Positions 1 to 7,769 of a DNA stretch of 25,915 nucleotides are shown here, piece by piece (positions within the stretch are counted from its first letter, which is position 1; each line of letters begins with the position of its first letter). The notes under the pieces are model-generated. The model saw only the letters and a program-made list of their open reading frames with translations, did not search any database and was not told the origin of the DNA. A program made the position numbers and the translations under genes. Source of the DNA: Anaerolineaceae bacterium (GTDB lineage Bacteria; Chloroflexota; Anaerolineae; Anaerolineales; Anaerolineaceae); assembly GCA_028714615.1 (NCBI GenBank), contig JAQTMA010000037.1:1-25915 (forward strand), read 5' to 3'.

Positions 1-250
1 GGGTGTTGATGGCTTCGGTGACGGATTCGGTGGTCTGGCCGAGGTCGACGAGGCGGCGGATGAAGACGCGGAGCATGACGATGTCGTCGGAGAGGGCGGT
101 GTGACCGGAGTCAGCGAGGCCTTCGAGGTCGACGCCCTTGAGCTGCTTGGAATAGAAGCCATGCTTGAGGGCGTTGTTGTTGCCGGGCTGGCCGCCCCGG
201 TTCCGAACAGGCAGCTTGTTGGGGCGAGGTAAGGATAAGGAATCAGTCAA
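1..250 (-). CDS. Small protein of unknown function, N-terminal part (runs off window)
   Basis: The reading frame is open from a TTG at 248-250 to the window edge (83 codons seen, C-terminus missing). The TTG is chosen because a full AGGAGGT ribosome-binding site lies six bases upstream and no ATG competes. The N-terminus contains the motif RGGQPGNNNALKHGFYSKQ (about residues 18-36), followed by an acidic and then a helical segment (DDIVMLRVFIRRLVDLGQ). I have an impression of similar GGQPGN-NALKHG-YS openings in uncharacterised proteins and in small phage-terminase-like DNA-binding proteins, but I cannot assign a function. Codons end mostly in C, as in the right-hand flank, so this looks like a native host gene. 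Its promoter carries a LexA-like palindrome, so damage-inducible control is possible. Confidence 0.7.
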   Translation of the reverse strand, partial: MTDSLSLPRPNKLPVRNRGGQPGNNNALKHGFYSKQLKGVDLEGLADSGHTALSDDIVMLRVFIRRLVDLGQTTESVTEAINT

Positions 251-256
251 GGTGGC

Positions 257-263
257 ACCTCCT
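257..263 (-). promoter_or_regulatory. Ribosome-binding site deciding a TTG start
   Basis: Perfect AGGAGGT on the minus strand, six bases before the TTG at 250. It is the reason for accepting a TTG start for the small gene at the window edge. Confidence 0.8.
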
Positions 264-272
264 GGGATTGGT

Positions 273-328
273 GATTGTAGATTGCTGATTGCTGATTGCT
301 GATCCCACAAGGGGACAATGTTGCTGAT
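273..328 (-). repeat. ATC-rich intergenic repeat (AATCAGCAATC/AATCTACAATC words)
   Basis: On the minus strand this reads as tandem AATCAGC units followed by AATCTACAATC. The same words occur at 21826-21864, 24227-24258 and 25108-25141, and inside a coding region at 23261-23297. Here it lies in the 5' leader of the small gene, just upstream of its ribosome-binding site. It is always in the same orientation as transcription. I see no coding function for it in this place. Confidence 0.8.
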
Positions 329-369
329 TGAAAGAGCAGGTTGAGCAAACTCTACATAGAACCAGGAGT

Positions 370-399
370 ATTATAGAACATGTGTTCTGTGTTTGTCAA
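370..399 (-). promoter_or_regulatory. Strong sigma70-type promoter for the small gene at 1-250
   Basis: On the minus strand there is a consensus -35 TTGACA (394-399), an 18-base spacer and a consensus -10 TATAAT (370-375). Transcription would begin near 363 and leave a leader of about 110 bases holding the ATC-rich repeat and the ribosome-binding site. Both hexamers are perfect, which is unusual in this window. Confidence 0.75.
375..388. promoter_or_regulatory. LexA-like (GAAC-N4-GTTC) operator between -35 and -10
   Basis: AGAACATGTGTTCT is a palindrome with six-base arms and a two-base centre, matching GAAC-N4-GTTC. It fills the spacer of the promoter at 370-399, so a bound repressor would block RNA polymerase. 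GAAC-N4-GTTC is the SOS box of Gram-positive LexA/DinR, and similar boxes have been reported for green non-sulfur bacteria. A two-fold box for another repressor is the alternative. Confidence 0.55.
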
Positions 400-420
400 G
401 GGGGAGAAAGGACTTTTGGA

Positions 421-437
421 CACGGATAAACACGGAT
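421..437. repeat. Short tandem CACGGAT repeat word
   Basis: CACGGATAAACACGGAT holds two CACGGAT units separated by three bases. It is similar in style to the CACAGAGGACACAGAG repeats of the right flank. No gene is visible here; it is part of the repeat-filled spacer 251-974. Confidence 0.5.
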
Positions 438-531
438 TAGTACAGATTTTAAAACTCTTTTAGAAAACGCAATTAATGCTTCGTGGTTTTCCGTAGAAGA
501 CGAGCCTTCATTGGGACTCCTCTATCACAGT

Positions 532-926
532 CATGTCGTTCCCGGGAGAGCACCGGGACAGTGTGCGAGGAGCGTTCTGTGCGACGACCCAGTACCCCCT
601 GGCACAGTCCGCCAGGACGGTGTGCTGTCCTGGGCAGGTGAGCAACCCCCAAGTAACCCTGAGGGGATTCCCCGGACTAGCGGGTACTTGGACTCGGACA
701 ACCCTCACCCCAACCCTCTCCCTTACGAGCATAGGGAGAGGGAGTTCTCACCGCTACCGGGATGCTCCGCGATCCCTCACAAGCATAGGGAGAGGGAGCT
801 TCCCGTGGGGTGTTGGGGTTTACTCACCTGCACTGCACAGCACGCAGTGCGGTGCAAGTGTCGTCGCCATGGCTCCTCGCAAAGACATGTGCGGAGAGGG
901 AAAGAACCTTTATTTGCAACGACATG
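532..926. repeat. Composite non-coding element with long imperfect inverted arms
   Basis: The spacer 251-974 holds no gene I can support; most of its right half is this element. The words CATGTCGTT (532-540), GCGAGGAGC (565-573), GCGACGAC (581-588), GTGCTGT (622-628) and GCAGGTGAGCAACCCCCAA (634-652) recur in reverse complement and mirrored order. The second set is at 813-831 (17 of 19 identical), 837-843, 860-867, 872-880 and 918-926. The two arms are therefore ancient inverted copies of one ~115-base sequence, with a ~160-base centre containing CTCACCC/GGGAGAGGG hairpins. It resembles a degenerate REP/MITE-like element. The open frames across it look like chance. Confidence 0.65.
714..742. 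repeat. CCCTCTCCC...GGGAGAGGG hairpin repeat
   Basis: Nine-base perfect arms (714-722 and 734-742) around an 11-base loop, preceded by CTCACCCCAAC. A half copy, AGCATAGGGAGAGGGAG, follows at 782-798. A relative with longer arms sits inside the aminotransferase gene at 23350-23376. Confidence 0.7.
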
Positions 927-974
927 GAGTTCATTGGGAAATGGGTAAGGGTGAGGGGGTTCGGGACTGGGGGG

Positions 975-2135
975 CTATTCCTTGAAGATCTTCCAGAGGT
1001 AGGCGGGGCGGTAGGCGGACAGGAGGCGGAAGGGGCGGATGAGGTAGTAGAGGGGGGAGAGGGCGCTGGGGAGGCGCAGCAGCTCCCAGTCGGCCTGGCG
1101 AGGGGTAAAGATGCGGTCGAGGAAGTAGACCAGGCGGTCCAAGGGGCGCTCGCGCGTGCGGACAAAGAAGCCGGTATTGACCGGGGCGCGCTCACCAGTC
1201 TCGGCCAGGCGGGTCGGGTTCCGGCGCTCGCGGATGATGTCAGCCAGACGGCCGGCCTGTGGATCGGAGAGGAACGCGGCGCGCACATCCGGAGGGAAGG
1301 CGGCCCCACCGGGCTCCTCCGCGAGCTGCAGCGCGGTGCATACCAGGCGATGGAACCCGGTATGCCTGGCCCGATCGAGCAGCTTCAGAAGATCGACCGA
1401 TGGGAAGGCGTGGCAGAGGTGGGCCAGGTCGGCGACCCACTTGAGCTGAGACCACTCGTGGATCGTACCGTGCAAGCAGGCGTAGAAGATGGCGTTTTCC
1501 GGCGAAAGGGTCAGCACCGGGCAGCCGAGCAGATCCACCGGCTGCGGGTCCGTCCAAAAGAGATGGTTGGATAAGGGATAGAGCATGCCCCGATCGGCGA
1601 CCTGCCAGTGGATCTCGACCGTCTCCCCATGGAACTGGAAGGGGAACTCCTTGTCAAAACGCGCCCACCACTTCTGCCGGGCGGGATCGAGGGGGAATTG
1701 GGGGGTGAAGCCAGAGCGCACGAGCAGAGCATACACGCGGGGGAAATCGGCGGGGTTGACCAGAACATCAAGGTCGCAGAAGCTGCGCAGGGAGAGATCG
1801 CCGTAGGCCTGGACGGCAAGGGCGGGGCCTTTGATGGCGAGGTAGGGAATGCCCAGTTGAGAGAAGAGGCCAACCAGATGCAACAGGGAGGTGACCAAGT
1901 GCAAATTGCGATAAGCGTTGGCCTTGTATAAGGCGGTCAGCTCAGAGGATTTTCCTTCCCAAGCGAGAGAGGTTGGGGGACCGATTTCGGGCTGGACAGA
2001 CTGATAGAGAAGCGGTAGGATACCCTCGTTTAAGGCGCAATTAACCAGCGAAGGCTTGATGACTGGCTGCTCCAAGGTGGAAAGTAGACTTGCATTAAGG
2101 TCGCTCAAGCTTTTGGAAGTTTTCCGGGATGGCAA
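975..2135 (-). CDS. Uncharacterised nucleotidyltransferase family protein (PF14907-like)
   Basis: 386 residues as read from a TTG at 2135. No Shine-Dalgarno or ATG supports the exact start. Around residues 99-127 it has LAIKGPAL followed by LRSFCDLDVLV, the KG...R...DxD signature of the NTP_transf_5 family. D121 and D123 would be the metal-binding pair of a minimal nucleotidyltransferase fold. EIHWQV (about 174) and HGTIHEWSQLKW (about 222) fit the rest of that family. These proteins are often near polysaccharide or peptide-modification genes, but their substrate is unknown. Codons are GC-rich but mixed (CTG, GCG and CGG as well as C-ending), unlike the C-ending style of 1-250. It lies 29 bases upstream of nothing native: the next gene is the last gene of the AT-rich island. 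Confidence 0.75.
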   Translation of the reverse strand: MPSRKTSKSLSDLNASLLSTLEQPVIKPSLVNCALNEGILPLLYQSVQPEIGPPTSLAWEGKSSELTALYKANAYRNLHLVTSLLHLVGLFSQLGIPYLAIKGPALAVQAYGDLSLRSFCDLDVLVNPADFPRVYALLVRSGFTPQFPLDPARQKWWARFDKEFPFQFHGETVEIHWQVADRGMLYPLSNHLFWTDPQPVDLLGCPVLTLSPENAIFYACLHGTIHEWSQLKWVADLAHLCHAFPSVDLLKLLDRARHTGFHRLVCTALQLAEEPGGAAFPPDVRAAFLSDPQAGRLADIIRERRNPTRLAETGERAPVNTGFFVRTRERPLDRLVYFLDRIFTPRQADWELLRLPSALSPLYYLIRPFRLLSAYRPAYLWKIFKE

Positions 2136-2164
2136 GTGGAAGGGAACTAGCGCTGAACTGTTGG

Positions 2165-3007
2165 TTACATGCTCTCGAAAAAGGATTTTGAGTTATTAGA
2201 TATAACCCTTACTAGTTCAAAGATATCTGAAATTTTAATCATACAATGTTTTGCTCTCTTTAAATCAAAATATGAGGAAAAGGTGGGATTGGAATAATAC
2301 GAATATTTTGATAAATCTTGAGCAAAACCTTGACCCCCATTGAACACACATTTTATAGCCTCAGGTAATACTTCACTACCAAGAAGAGACAAACGGGTGA
2401 ATAAGTGAAATGCACTTTCTCCTGGTTCAATTTTTAATTTTCTCTGTAATAGGATATTCCCTTGATCAAATTTCACCGTCATGAAATGCACGCTCGTGCC
2501 GGTTATGCCCTCTCCTTTCGATAATACCCAATAATACGGTGCAAGCCCCGCATAAGATGGGAGCAGTGAAGAATGTATATTTATCCCGCCCAATTGAGTT
2601 GATGAAAGGATTTTTCGCCCAATTAATTGAGGGCAGCTAACTGAGACGATTAAATCCAATTTAAGAGATTGGATATATTCTGTAATTTCTTCCGACTTAA
2701 TCGAGGGTGTATTTATTGTGTCAAGGTTATATATATTAGCAAATTTCTCTACTGATAATAATTTCTTAGGATTAAGTTTTCTCAGGATTAAAAATACCCC
2801 GGCAACAAAACACTTGTAAGTGAAATATGACAGCCCCATGGACCTTGATAATTCCCATAAGGCATTTATCCCGGTCCGTCCTTTATAATCACCTGTAACA
2901 ACGATAATACTAATAACTTGATCATGATATTGATGAATTACCCGATCTAGAATCAATCGAGCGAAAAAGTTTCCATTTGTGATAATTCCAATACGTTTAT
3001 CTGGCAT
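2165..3007 (-). CDS. Formyltransferase-family enzyme, probable sugar N-formyltransferase
   Basis: 280 residues from an ATG at 3007. The N-terminal formyl_transferase domain has the catalytic set of the family: N143 and H145 in GINIHSSLLPSYAG, and D181 in VKFDQGNIL. HSSLLP is the folate-binding loop. The enzyme should move a formyl group from N10-formyl-tetrahydrofolate to an amine. It is shorter than methionyl-tRNA formyltransferase and has a different C-terminus. It is also embedded among glycosyltransferases, so an amino-sugar nucleotide is the likelier acceptor. The flanking DegT aminotransferase could supply the amine, which is inference. It is the last AT-rich gene; base composition rises just after its stop. 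No clear Shine-Dalgarno is seen. Confidence 0.8.
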   Translation of the reverse strand: MPDKRIGIITNGNFFARLILDRVIHQYHDQVISIIVVTGDYKGRTGINALWELSRSMGLSYFTYKCFVAGVFLILRKLNPKKLLSVEKFANIYNLDTINTPSIKSEEITEYIQSLKLDLIVSVSCPQLIGRKILSSTQLGGINIHSSLLPSYAGLAPYYWVLSKGEGITGTSVHFMTVKFDQGNILLQRKLKIEPGESAFHLFTRLSLLGSEVLPEAIKCVFNGGQGFAQDLSKYSYYSNPTFSSYFDLKRAKHCMIKISDIFELVRVISNNSKSFFESM

Positions 3008-3193
3008 TGTATTGTAAATTAAGCTAGAAAAATATTTTCTTCGAGCGATTTTAAGCCCACATTGACTAAACCACTGGTCATATACTCTCTCAGTATTAAT
3101 ATGTTGATGTATAGGTCTTAACTACAGGATATACAAATTTATCATTACAATATTGCACTATTCTTTCTCAGTTTTCTAGTGGGATTAATTCAA

Positions 3194-3913
3194 TTATTGT
3201 TTACCAACGAGTTGGTTTTCTAATTGATCGGCACGATCTTGTGACTTTTGCCACGTGGAGTACCTATAATATTGGATAGCTATATTAGGCGCGCCAAGTT
3301 CTTCCATGAGCTGACCCGCTCCCCAACATCCATTTACACCAGGATCCCCATTGAGACAACATTGTAGATAAGCATTGGCTGATGCAATATGCATTTCGCG
3401 TTGATAATATAATGATCCCAAATGGCACCATGTAAGGCCATCTCTCGGATCTAGACCAACTGCCTGGTTATATAACTCTATTGCTTTATTAGTATCTTGC
3501 TGAGCGGTTATTTCCCCCAGCCAAATGTAGGAAGCTGCCTCTCGAGGAAAATGATTAATTGCACTGGTAGCTAGAACTGCATTCTGAGGTTGGACAGCTC
3601 GAAGCATACTTACTGTCTGCTTTCCTATTGTAGAGCACTGAAGATAGCGCTCCCATGCATTATTTTCCCCGGTGATATCCCCAATTTTCGAAAGCGCCAC
3701 GCCTAAAAGCCAATTTGAGCGACATTCTTTGATAGATAGGGTTGCTAGGTTCTTTGATGCAATCTTTAGTTGGTCAGGATGGGAAAAAACTGCCTTTTGA
3801 GTATCTAAAAATAGTTTATTGATAATTAACGGGTTGGCTGAATTCGCTGATAACCCGAAAGCCAGCAAAATAATCATCGCGACAATCAGAATTCTTGGTT
3901 TGAGTATACCCAT
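3194..3913 (-). CDS. TPR-repeat protein with N-terminal membrane anchor or signal
   Basis: 239 residues from an ATG at 3913. Residues 7-23 are a hydrophobic stretch (RILIVAMIILLAFGL) after a short basic start, fitting a signal peptide or membrane anchor. About three tetratricopeptide motifs follow at 125-228; the clearest is the TNKAIELYNQAVGLDPRDGL helix pair. Six or more cysteines are scattered without a pattern. TPR proteins are scaffolds, so here it may organise the polymerase/export machinery outside the membrane. It is separated by ~190-220 bases of AT-rich DNA on each side, so it may have its own transcript. I saw no convincing promoter or terminator in either gap. Confidence 0.7.
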   Translation of the reverse strand: MGILKPRILIVAMIILLAFGLSANSANPLIINKLFLDTQKAVFSHPDQLKIASKNLATLSIKECRSNWLLGVALSKIGDITGENNAWERYLQCSTIGKQTVSMLRAVQPQNAVLATSAINHFPREAASYIWLGEITAQQDTNKAIELYNQAVGLDPRDGLTWCHLGSLYYQREMHIASANAYLQCCLNGDPGVNGCWGAGQLMEELGAPNIAIQYYRYSTWQKSQDRADQLENQLVGKQ

Positions 3914-4134
3914 TGAGAGTTGATTTATGCTAGTTTTATTAACAACCTTCTAGTGTAGGATTGCCTAGAGAAAGATAAAGCCAAAAGATCTGTATTGGAA
4001 AACACACTGGTAATTTAACCCATTATTCTAGGTGACCCAATACCAAAATGATTGCTATACCAGCTGAATCTGTAATTAAGGTACTGTAGAGTGTTGTTAA
4101 AAAGGGAGTGCCCAAATGAACTAGGAAAACAGAT

Positions 4135-5412
4135 TTAACACCTTTCTATCATCTCTTTCTCATTTCCCTCACACTTCACCCCCGCAGCTTTCGTGATGAT
4201 ATCAATCACCTTCGGAAGGCATGTCTCTGTTGTGAAATTCATGAGGGCATATTTCCGCCCTAACAACCCCATTTTCTTAAGCTCTTCCTCAGGGTTATCG
4301 GATAATTCCTCAATTTTTTTGGCTAACAAGTTCACATTATCTGGTGGAATGATCCACCCACAACCGGTCTTTTTGATAATATCAGCCGTGTCACTTTCTG
4401 GTAAAACTAACGCTAGTACCGGCCTGGCTGAAAGCAAGTAGGAAAGTAGCTTAGAAGGGACCGAGGCAAGAGACTGGGACCCCCGCGTGGGCAGGACCAG
4501 AACGTCTGCCGCCGCCAGAACTTTCGATGTGTCAGATGTTGCCCATGGGGAATGGAACAAGATCCTTCTACCCTCAAATCCCTCAGCCAGTTTTTTGCAC
4601 GCTTCCAGCCGGCTTCCCGAACCGGCAATAACCAATACAATTTCACGGATTCTATTTACTTTGCTTAATGCCTCAATAACCGTTTCAACTCCAGCTGCCA
4701 TCCCGATATTACCGCCATAAACCAACACGAAGGCTTCTTTTGAAATATTTAATTCTTCTCTGTAATCGTCTTTTCCTATCATCACGATCGAATCGGAATC
4801 CACCCAATTAGCGATGAGATGCACTTTGGATGAATTGACAAGGCGTAATCCGGTAAAACCATCTGCAAACCGATCAGTAAGTGTGATAACCGCAGAGGCT
4901 TGATTGGCAATCCATCGGTCGATTAATAGCAAGAGCTTATACTGCCATTGACCTGGCTGGATCCGCCCTTGCATTACCAGAGATTCGGGATACATATCCT
5001 GAACACTGATCACTATCGGAATATTACGGATTCTACAAGCTAAGCAGACTAATCCTGCAGCAAAGATTGGCCAGGTATTCGAATAAATCACATTTGGTCG
5101 CGGCAAGAAGAATAAAGCAAGGCTTGTTGTAAACCCAAATGAGATATTTTCAAGCCAGCGACTAAACATCGACGACTCTCTGGATAAAAAAGAAAAGCAA
5201 CGCAATAAGAAGTAACCATCGGTACTATGTTCACTAGCAAACAAAGTGCGCTTATATCCAGGAAAAAGTTGACCAGATGGACGATTTGGGAATGAAGTAA
5301 TAATAGTTACTTCAGATCCTTGAACCACTAATTCCCGGACAATTTGCATGCTAGTTTGAGCTGAAACTACAGGTTCTGGTGGAAATACGCAGCTTAAGAG
5401 ATATATTCTCAT
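4135..5412 (-). CDS. GT4-type glycosyltransferase (WbuB/CapM-like)
   Basis: 425 residues if started at the ATG at 5412 (MRIYLLSCVFPPEP), which matches how GT4 proteins begin. A TTG 12 codons further upstream is open but adds an unrelated leader. The two-domain GT-B fold is recognisable. The N-terminal half has FPPEPVVSAQTSMQIVREL and QDMYPESL (about 138-145). The C-terminal half has LVYGGNIGMAAGVETVIEAL (about 231) and DVLVLPTRG...SVPSKLLSYL (about 317), the nucleotide-sugar site. The SVPSK-LSYL form is typical of WbuB-like transferases of N-acetylamino-deoxyhexoses, but the donor sugar cannot be fixed from sequence. It acts on the cytoplasmic face. It is one of five recognisable transferases for the repeat unit. 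Confidence 0.85.
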   Translation of the reverse strand: MRIYLLSCVFPPEPVVSAQTSMQIVRELVVQGSEVTIITSFPNRPSGQLFPGYKRTLFASEHSTDGYFLLRCFSFLSRESSMFSRWLENISFGFTTSLALFFLPRPNVIYSNTWPIFAAGLVCLACRIRNIPIVISVQDMYPESLVMQGRIQPGQWQYKLLLLIDRWIANQASAVITLTDRFADGFTGLRLVNSSKVHLIANWVDSDSIVMIGKDDYREELNISKEAFVLVYGGNIGMAAGVETVIEALSKVNRIREIVLVIAGSGSRLEACKKLAEGFEGRRILFHSPWATSDTSKVLAAADVLVLPTRGSQSLASVPSKLLSYLLSARPVLALVLPESDTADIIKKTGCGWIIPPDNVNLLAKKIEELSDNPEEELKKMGLLGRKYALMNFTTETCLPKVIDIITKAAGVKCEGNEKEMIERC

Positions 5413-5490
5413 CGATGGATTTCTTGATAATTGGATGCAGCAAAACAAAATCTACTTACTACTTATTGAATAGTATCCTAAAGCAAGAAC

Positions 5491-6594
5491 CTAATTGTTT
5501 AACACAGCAGAATAATATTCAACCAGTGCATCTACATATTTTTCAATATCATGATGCTGACATGCCCGAATTCGCCCCCTTTTTCCCATCTGAATGCGAA
5601 GAGACGGATTTTCTATTAGTTGGATAATTGAAAAAGCAATTTCTTCAGGACAAGAAGGATGAACAAGGATCCCATTATCCCCTGAAGATACAAGATCAGG
5701 TATTCCTCCAACATCCGTGGCAATTACTGGCAATCCAGAAGCCATACCCTCAATAATTGAAATAGGCATACCTTCGTGATGTGATGGCAATATAAATACA
5801 TCTGCGTCTACTAATCGATGAAATTTATCACCATCAAATTCAGCGGGGTAAATATGGACATTATTGCATAAGTGGTATTCATCGATCATTTTTTGTGCTT
5901 CTTCTGCCTCATGAATTTTTAAAGCTTCACCTATAATGTCAATTCGGTAATTCGTAACATAACTTTCATTTAACAACTTTGCAGCTTTTAACAAATCAAA
6001 CACCCCTTTTTCTCTACCAATATGGCCTAAAAATAGAAATTTAATAACATTATCATTACGCTTCTTGTCTAAAGGCAATGAGAGGTATCGAGTAATATCT
6101 ATTGCATTTGGTAGATACATAATTTTTGTTTTTGGAATTACATCCGATAAAGTGAGCCATTCACTTGATAGAACTATCACTCCATCACATAGATTAATTA
6201 TAAAATGTGCCCATCTATTCCAAAGCTGATTTTTGCTTGCCAAAAACACCTTTATACTGCAGTGAGGGGCTAAAATCACCTTTTTACCCATTATTTTGGA
6301 TATCAATACCAATAAGCTGTGTTTCACAAAGGAATATCCGTGGGCTGTGGCTATATGCACAATGTCAGGTGAGGATGACAATAGAACTCTAAAAAACTTC
6401 AAGGAGACAATGAAAGCTTGAATAACATTATTAAAATTAAACAAACCAGATGAGTAGAAATCATTCTTATCTGGGGAAGTTTCAAAAAAAGTTAAGAAGA
6501 CTTTATGATTTAAGCTTGATTGGATTAAATCACCATATCGTCGAGAAACCCCACCCCAAGGATAACCAATATGTGCTGATAATAAAATTTTCAT
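5491..6594 (-). CDS. GT4-family glycosyltransferase
   Basis: 367 residues from an ATG at 6594 with no obvious Shine-Dalgarno. The N-terminus (MKILLSAHIGYPWGGVSRRYGDL) is the Rossmann start with a glycine-rich acceptor loop. The C-terminal domain has FLFLGHIGREKGVFDLLKAA (about 187) and then EGMPISIIEGM (274-284), the E-x7-E motif of retaining GT4 enzymes. VIATDVGGIPDLV follows, closing the donor site. The full two-domain length is normal for the family. Donor and acceptor are unknown. It lies between another GT4 gene and the ATP-grasp gene, on the same strand with short spacers, so is probably co-transcribed with them. Confidence 0.88.
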   Translation of the reverse strand: MKILLSAHIGYPWGGVSRRYGDLIQSSLNHKVFLTFFETSPDKNDFYSSGLFNFNNVIQAFIVSLKFFRVLLSSSPDIVHIATAHGYSFVKHSLLVLISKIMGKKVILAPHCSIKVFLASKNQLWNRWAHFIINLCDGVIVLSSEWLTLSDVIPKTKIMYLPNAIDITRYLSLPLDKKRNDNVIKFLFLGHIGREKGVFDLLKAAKLLNESYVTNYRIDIIGEALKIHEAEEAQKMIDEYHLCNNVHIYPAEFDGDKFHRLVDADVFILPSHHEGMPISIIEGMASGLPVIATDVGGIPDLVSSGDNGILVHPSCPEEIAFSIIQLIENPSLRIQMGKRGRIRACQHHDIEKYVDALVEYYSAVLNN

Positions 6595-6684
6595 CCGAAT
6601 ATACCAGCCACAAAGGTCTTATCAATCATATCAAAAGACGAGATTATTTGCGTGTAATGCTGATGTAAACAGCCGACCAGGAAC

Positions 6685-7731
6685 CTATTTACATATATAT
6701 TGGACAATGCTATTAACAAATTCTTTCTCTAGGTTAGGCTTCTCAGAAGTGGAAACCCAGGAATTATTAATCAAAGAGTAATAATGGCCTGATTTCTCAA
6801 GCGTATACTGACCAAACATGATAAATTGAAACTCAAGTAAGTGAAAATTGATTCCGTCATAACAAATATCGGCAGAAAGAAAAGGTACATCAAAAGAGGA
6901 AAATACGGACCTAATAAATTGAAGTAATCCATCAGGTAATTCCGTATCATATGTAAATAACCCACTTCCACTTGCGCGGAAGTCGTTTTTTCTATTCTTC
7001 CTCCTCAATACATAATACTTCTCCCCATAGACCAAAACTTTAAAATCATTGTCTAGACCAGATATAAAATTTTGACTGATAAATTTTCTCCTATGTAGTG
7101 ATTCTTTAACATAATGTTCTCTGAATAAGGGCTTTAAGAAGATTTTGATTGCTTCAAATATGTTATACGATCCACTAAGTTTGCCCGCCGAATACATCCT
7201 TTCTTTTCTACTATTGGTTAATACTACCCCCCTACTTGCGGCTCCGAATGCTGGCTTCATTACGGTTGAATCGTTTCCACCGCAAGGAAATCGAACAAAA
7301 TCTTCTAAAGTACCAAAATAGCTTGATTTTATGGTTTTTATTAATAGATTCTCATTTAAATCTCGTAATATTTCCATGAATACTTTATTGTGATGTGCTT
7401 TGAATAATTCATACCTAGGGATCAGTATTGCTCCTTGAAGTGCTAAACCACATAGAATATCGTCTATATAACTTTTATATAGCCCACCTTGATCTTCAGA
7501 TGATTGATATATAAAATAACAGCCAGAGTAATTGTTATCTCTAAAATTAATTTCGGGATAGCCAAGGATGATCAGATCAAACCCAACTGCGCGGAAATAC
7601 TCCTGCAGCAAAGTGGTGTCCATGCTAGCACCTTTATATCGAGTAGAACTATAAAAATGCCCCCGATAATCGACTAACATGTAGATCTGTTTTTCATTGG
7701 CAATTTGATCTTTTGTTTCCACTTTAATCAC
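6685..7731 (-). CDS. ATP-grasp fold protein of unknown substrate
   Basis: 348 residues from a GTG at 7731, chosen because AGGAAGG lies about ten bases upstream. The ATP-grasp pattern is visible: K159 in VMKPAFGAASRGVVL, then GLDNDFKVLVYGEKYYVLRRK (225-244), then RKNDFRASGSG (247-257), as in RimK-like ligases. SADICYDGINFHLLEFQF (286-303) follows, with D288 and E300 as metal ligands. The usual E-x-N is E-x-Q here. ATP-grasp enzymes make an acyl-phosphate and couple it to an amine or thiol. In a glycan cluster this suggests amide-linked decoration, for instance an amino acid on a uronic acid, but that is inference. Its neighbour is a DUF362 protein (38-base gap), and the two look like a pair. 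Confidence 0.75.
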   Translation of the reverse strand: MIKVETKDQIANEKQIYMLVDYRGHFYSSTRYKGASMDTTLLQEYFRAVGFDLIILGYPEINFRDNNYSGCYFIYQSSEDQGGLYKSYIDDILCGLALQGAILIPRYELFKAHHNKVFMEILRDLNENLLIKTIKSSYFGTLEDFVRFPCGGNDSTVMKPAFGAASRGVVLTNSRKERMYSAGKLSGSYNIFEAIKIFLKPLFREHYVKESLHRRKFISQNFISGLDNDFKVLVYGEKYYVLRRKNRKNDFRASGSGLFTYDTELPDGLLQFIRSVFSSFDVPFLSADICYDGINFHLLEFQFIMFGQYTLEKSGHYYSLINNSWVSTSEKPNLEKEFVNSIVQYICK

Positions 7732-7769
7732 CTTTGGGATACCTTCCTAAACAATTGCCTTGAATATTC

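Noticed and set aside
273..328. CRISPR array
   Set aside because: The AATCAGC units are contiguous, with no unique spacers of regular length and no cas genes.
511..985. Plus-strand open frames in the spacer 251-974
   Set aside because: They overlap each other, have no family motif, and run through repeat arms; the repeats explain the openness.
2136..2200. Direct repeat or att site shared by the two island edges
   Set aside because: I compared the sequence near 2,150-2,175 with that near 20,385-20,400 and found only five- to six-base matches, which is chance level.
3914..4134. Promoter or terminator in the gaps around the TPR gene
   Set aside because: Only weak hexamer matches with poor spacing were found in 3008-3193 and 3914-4134, and no stable stem followed by a T run.
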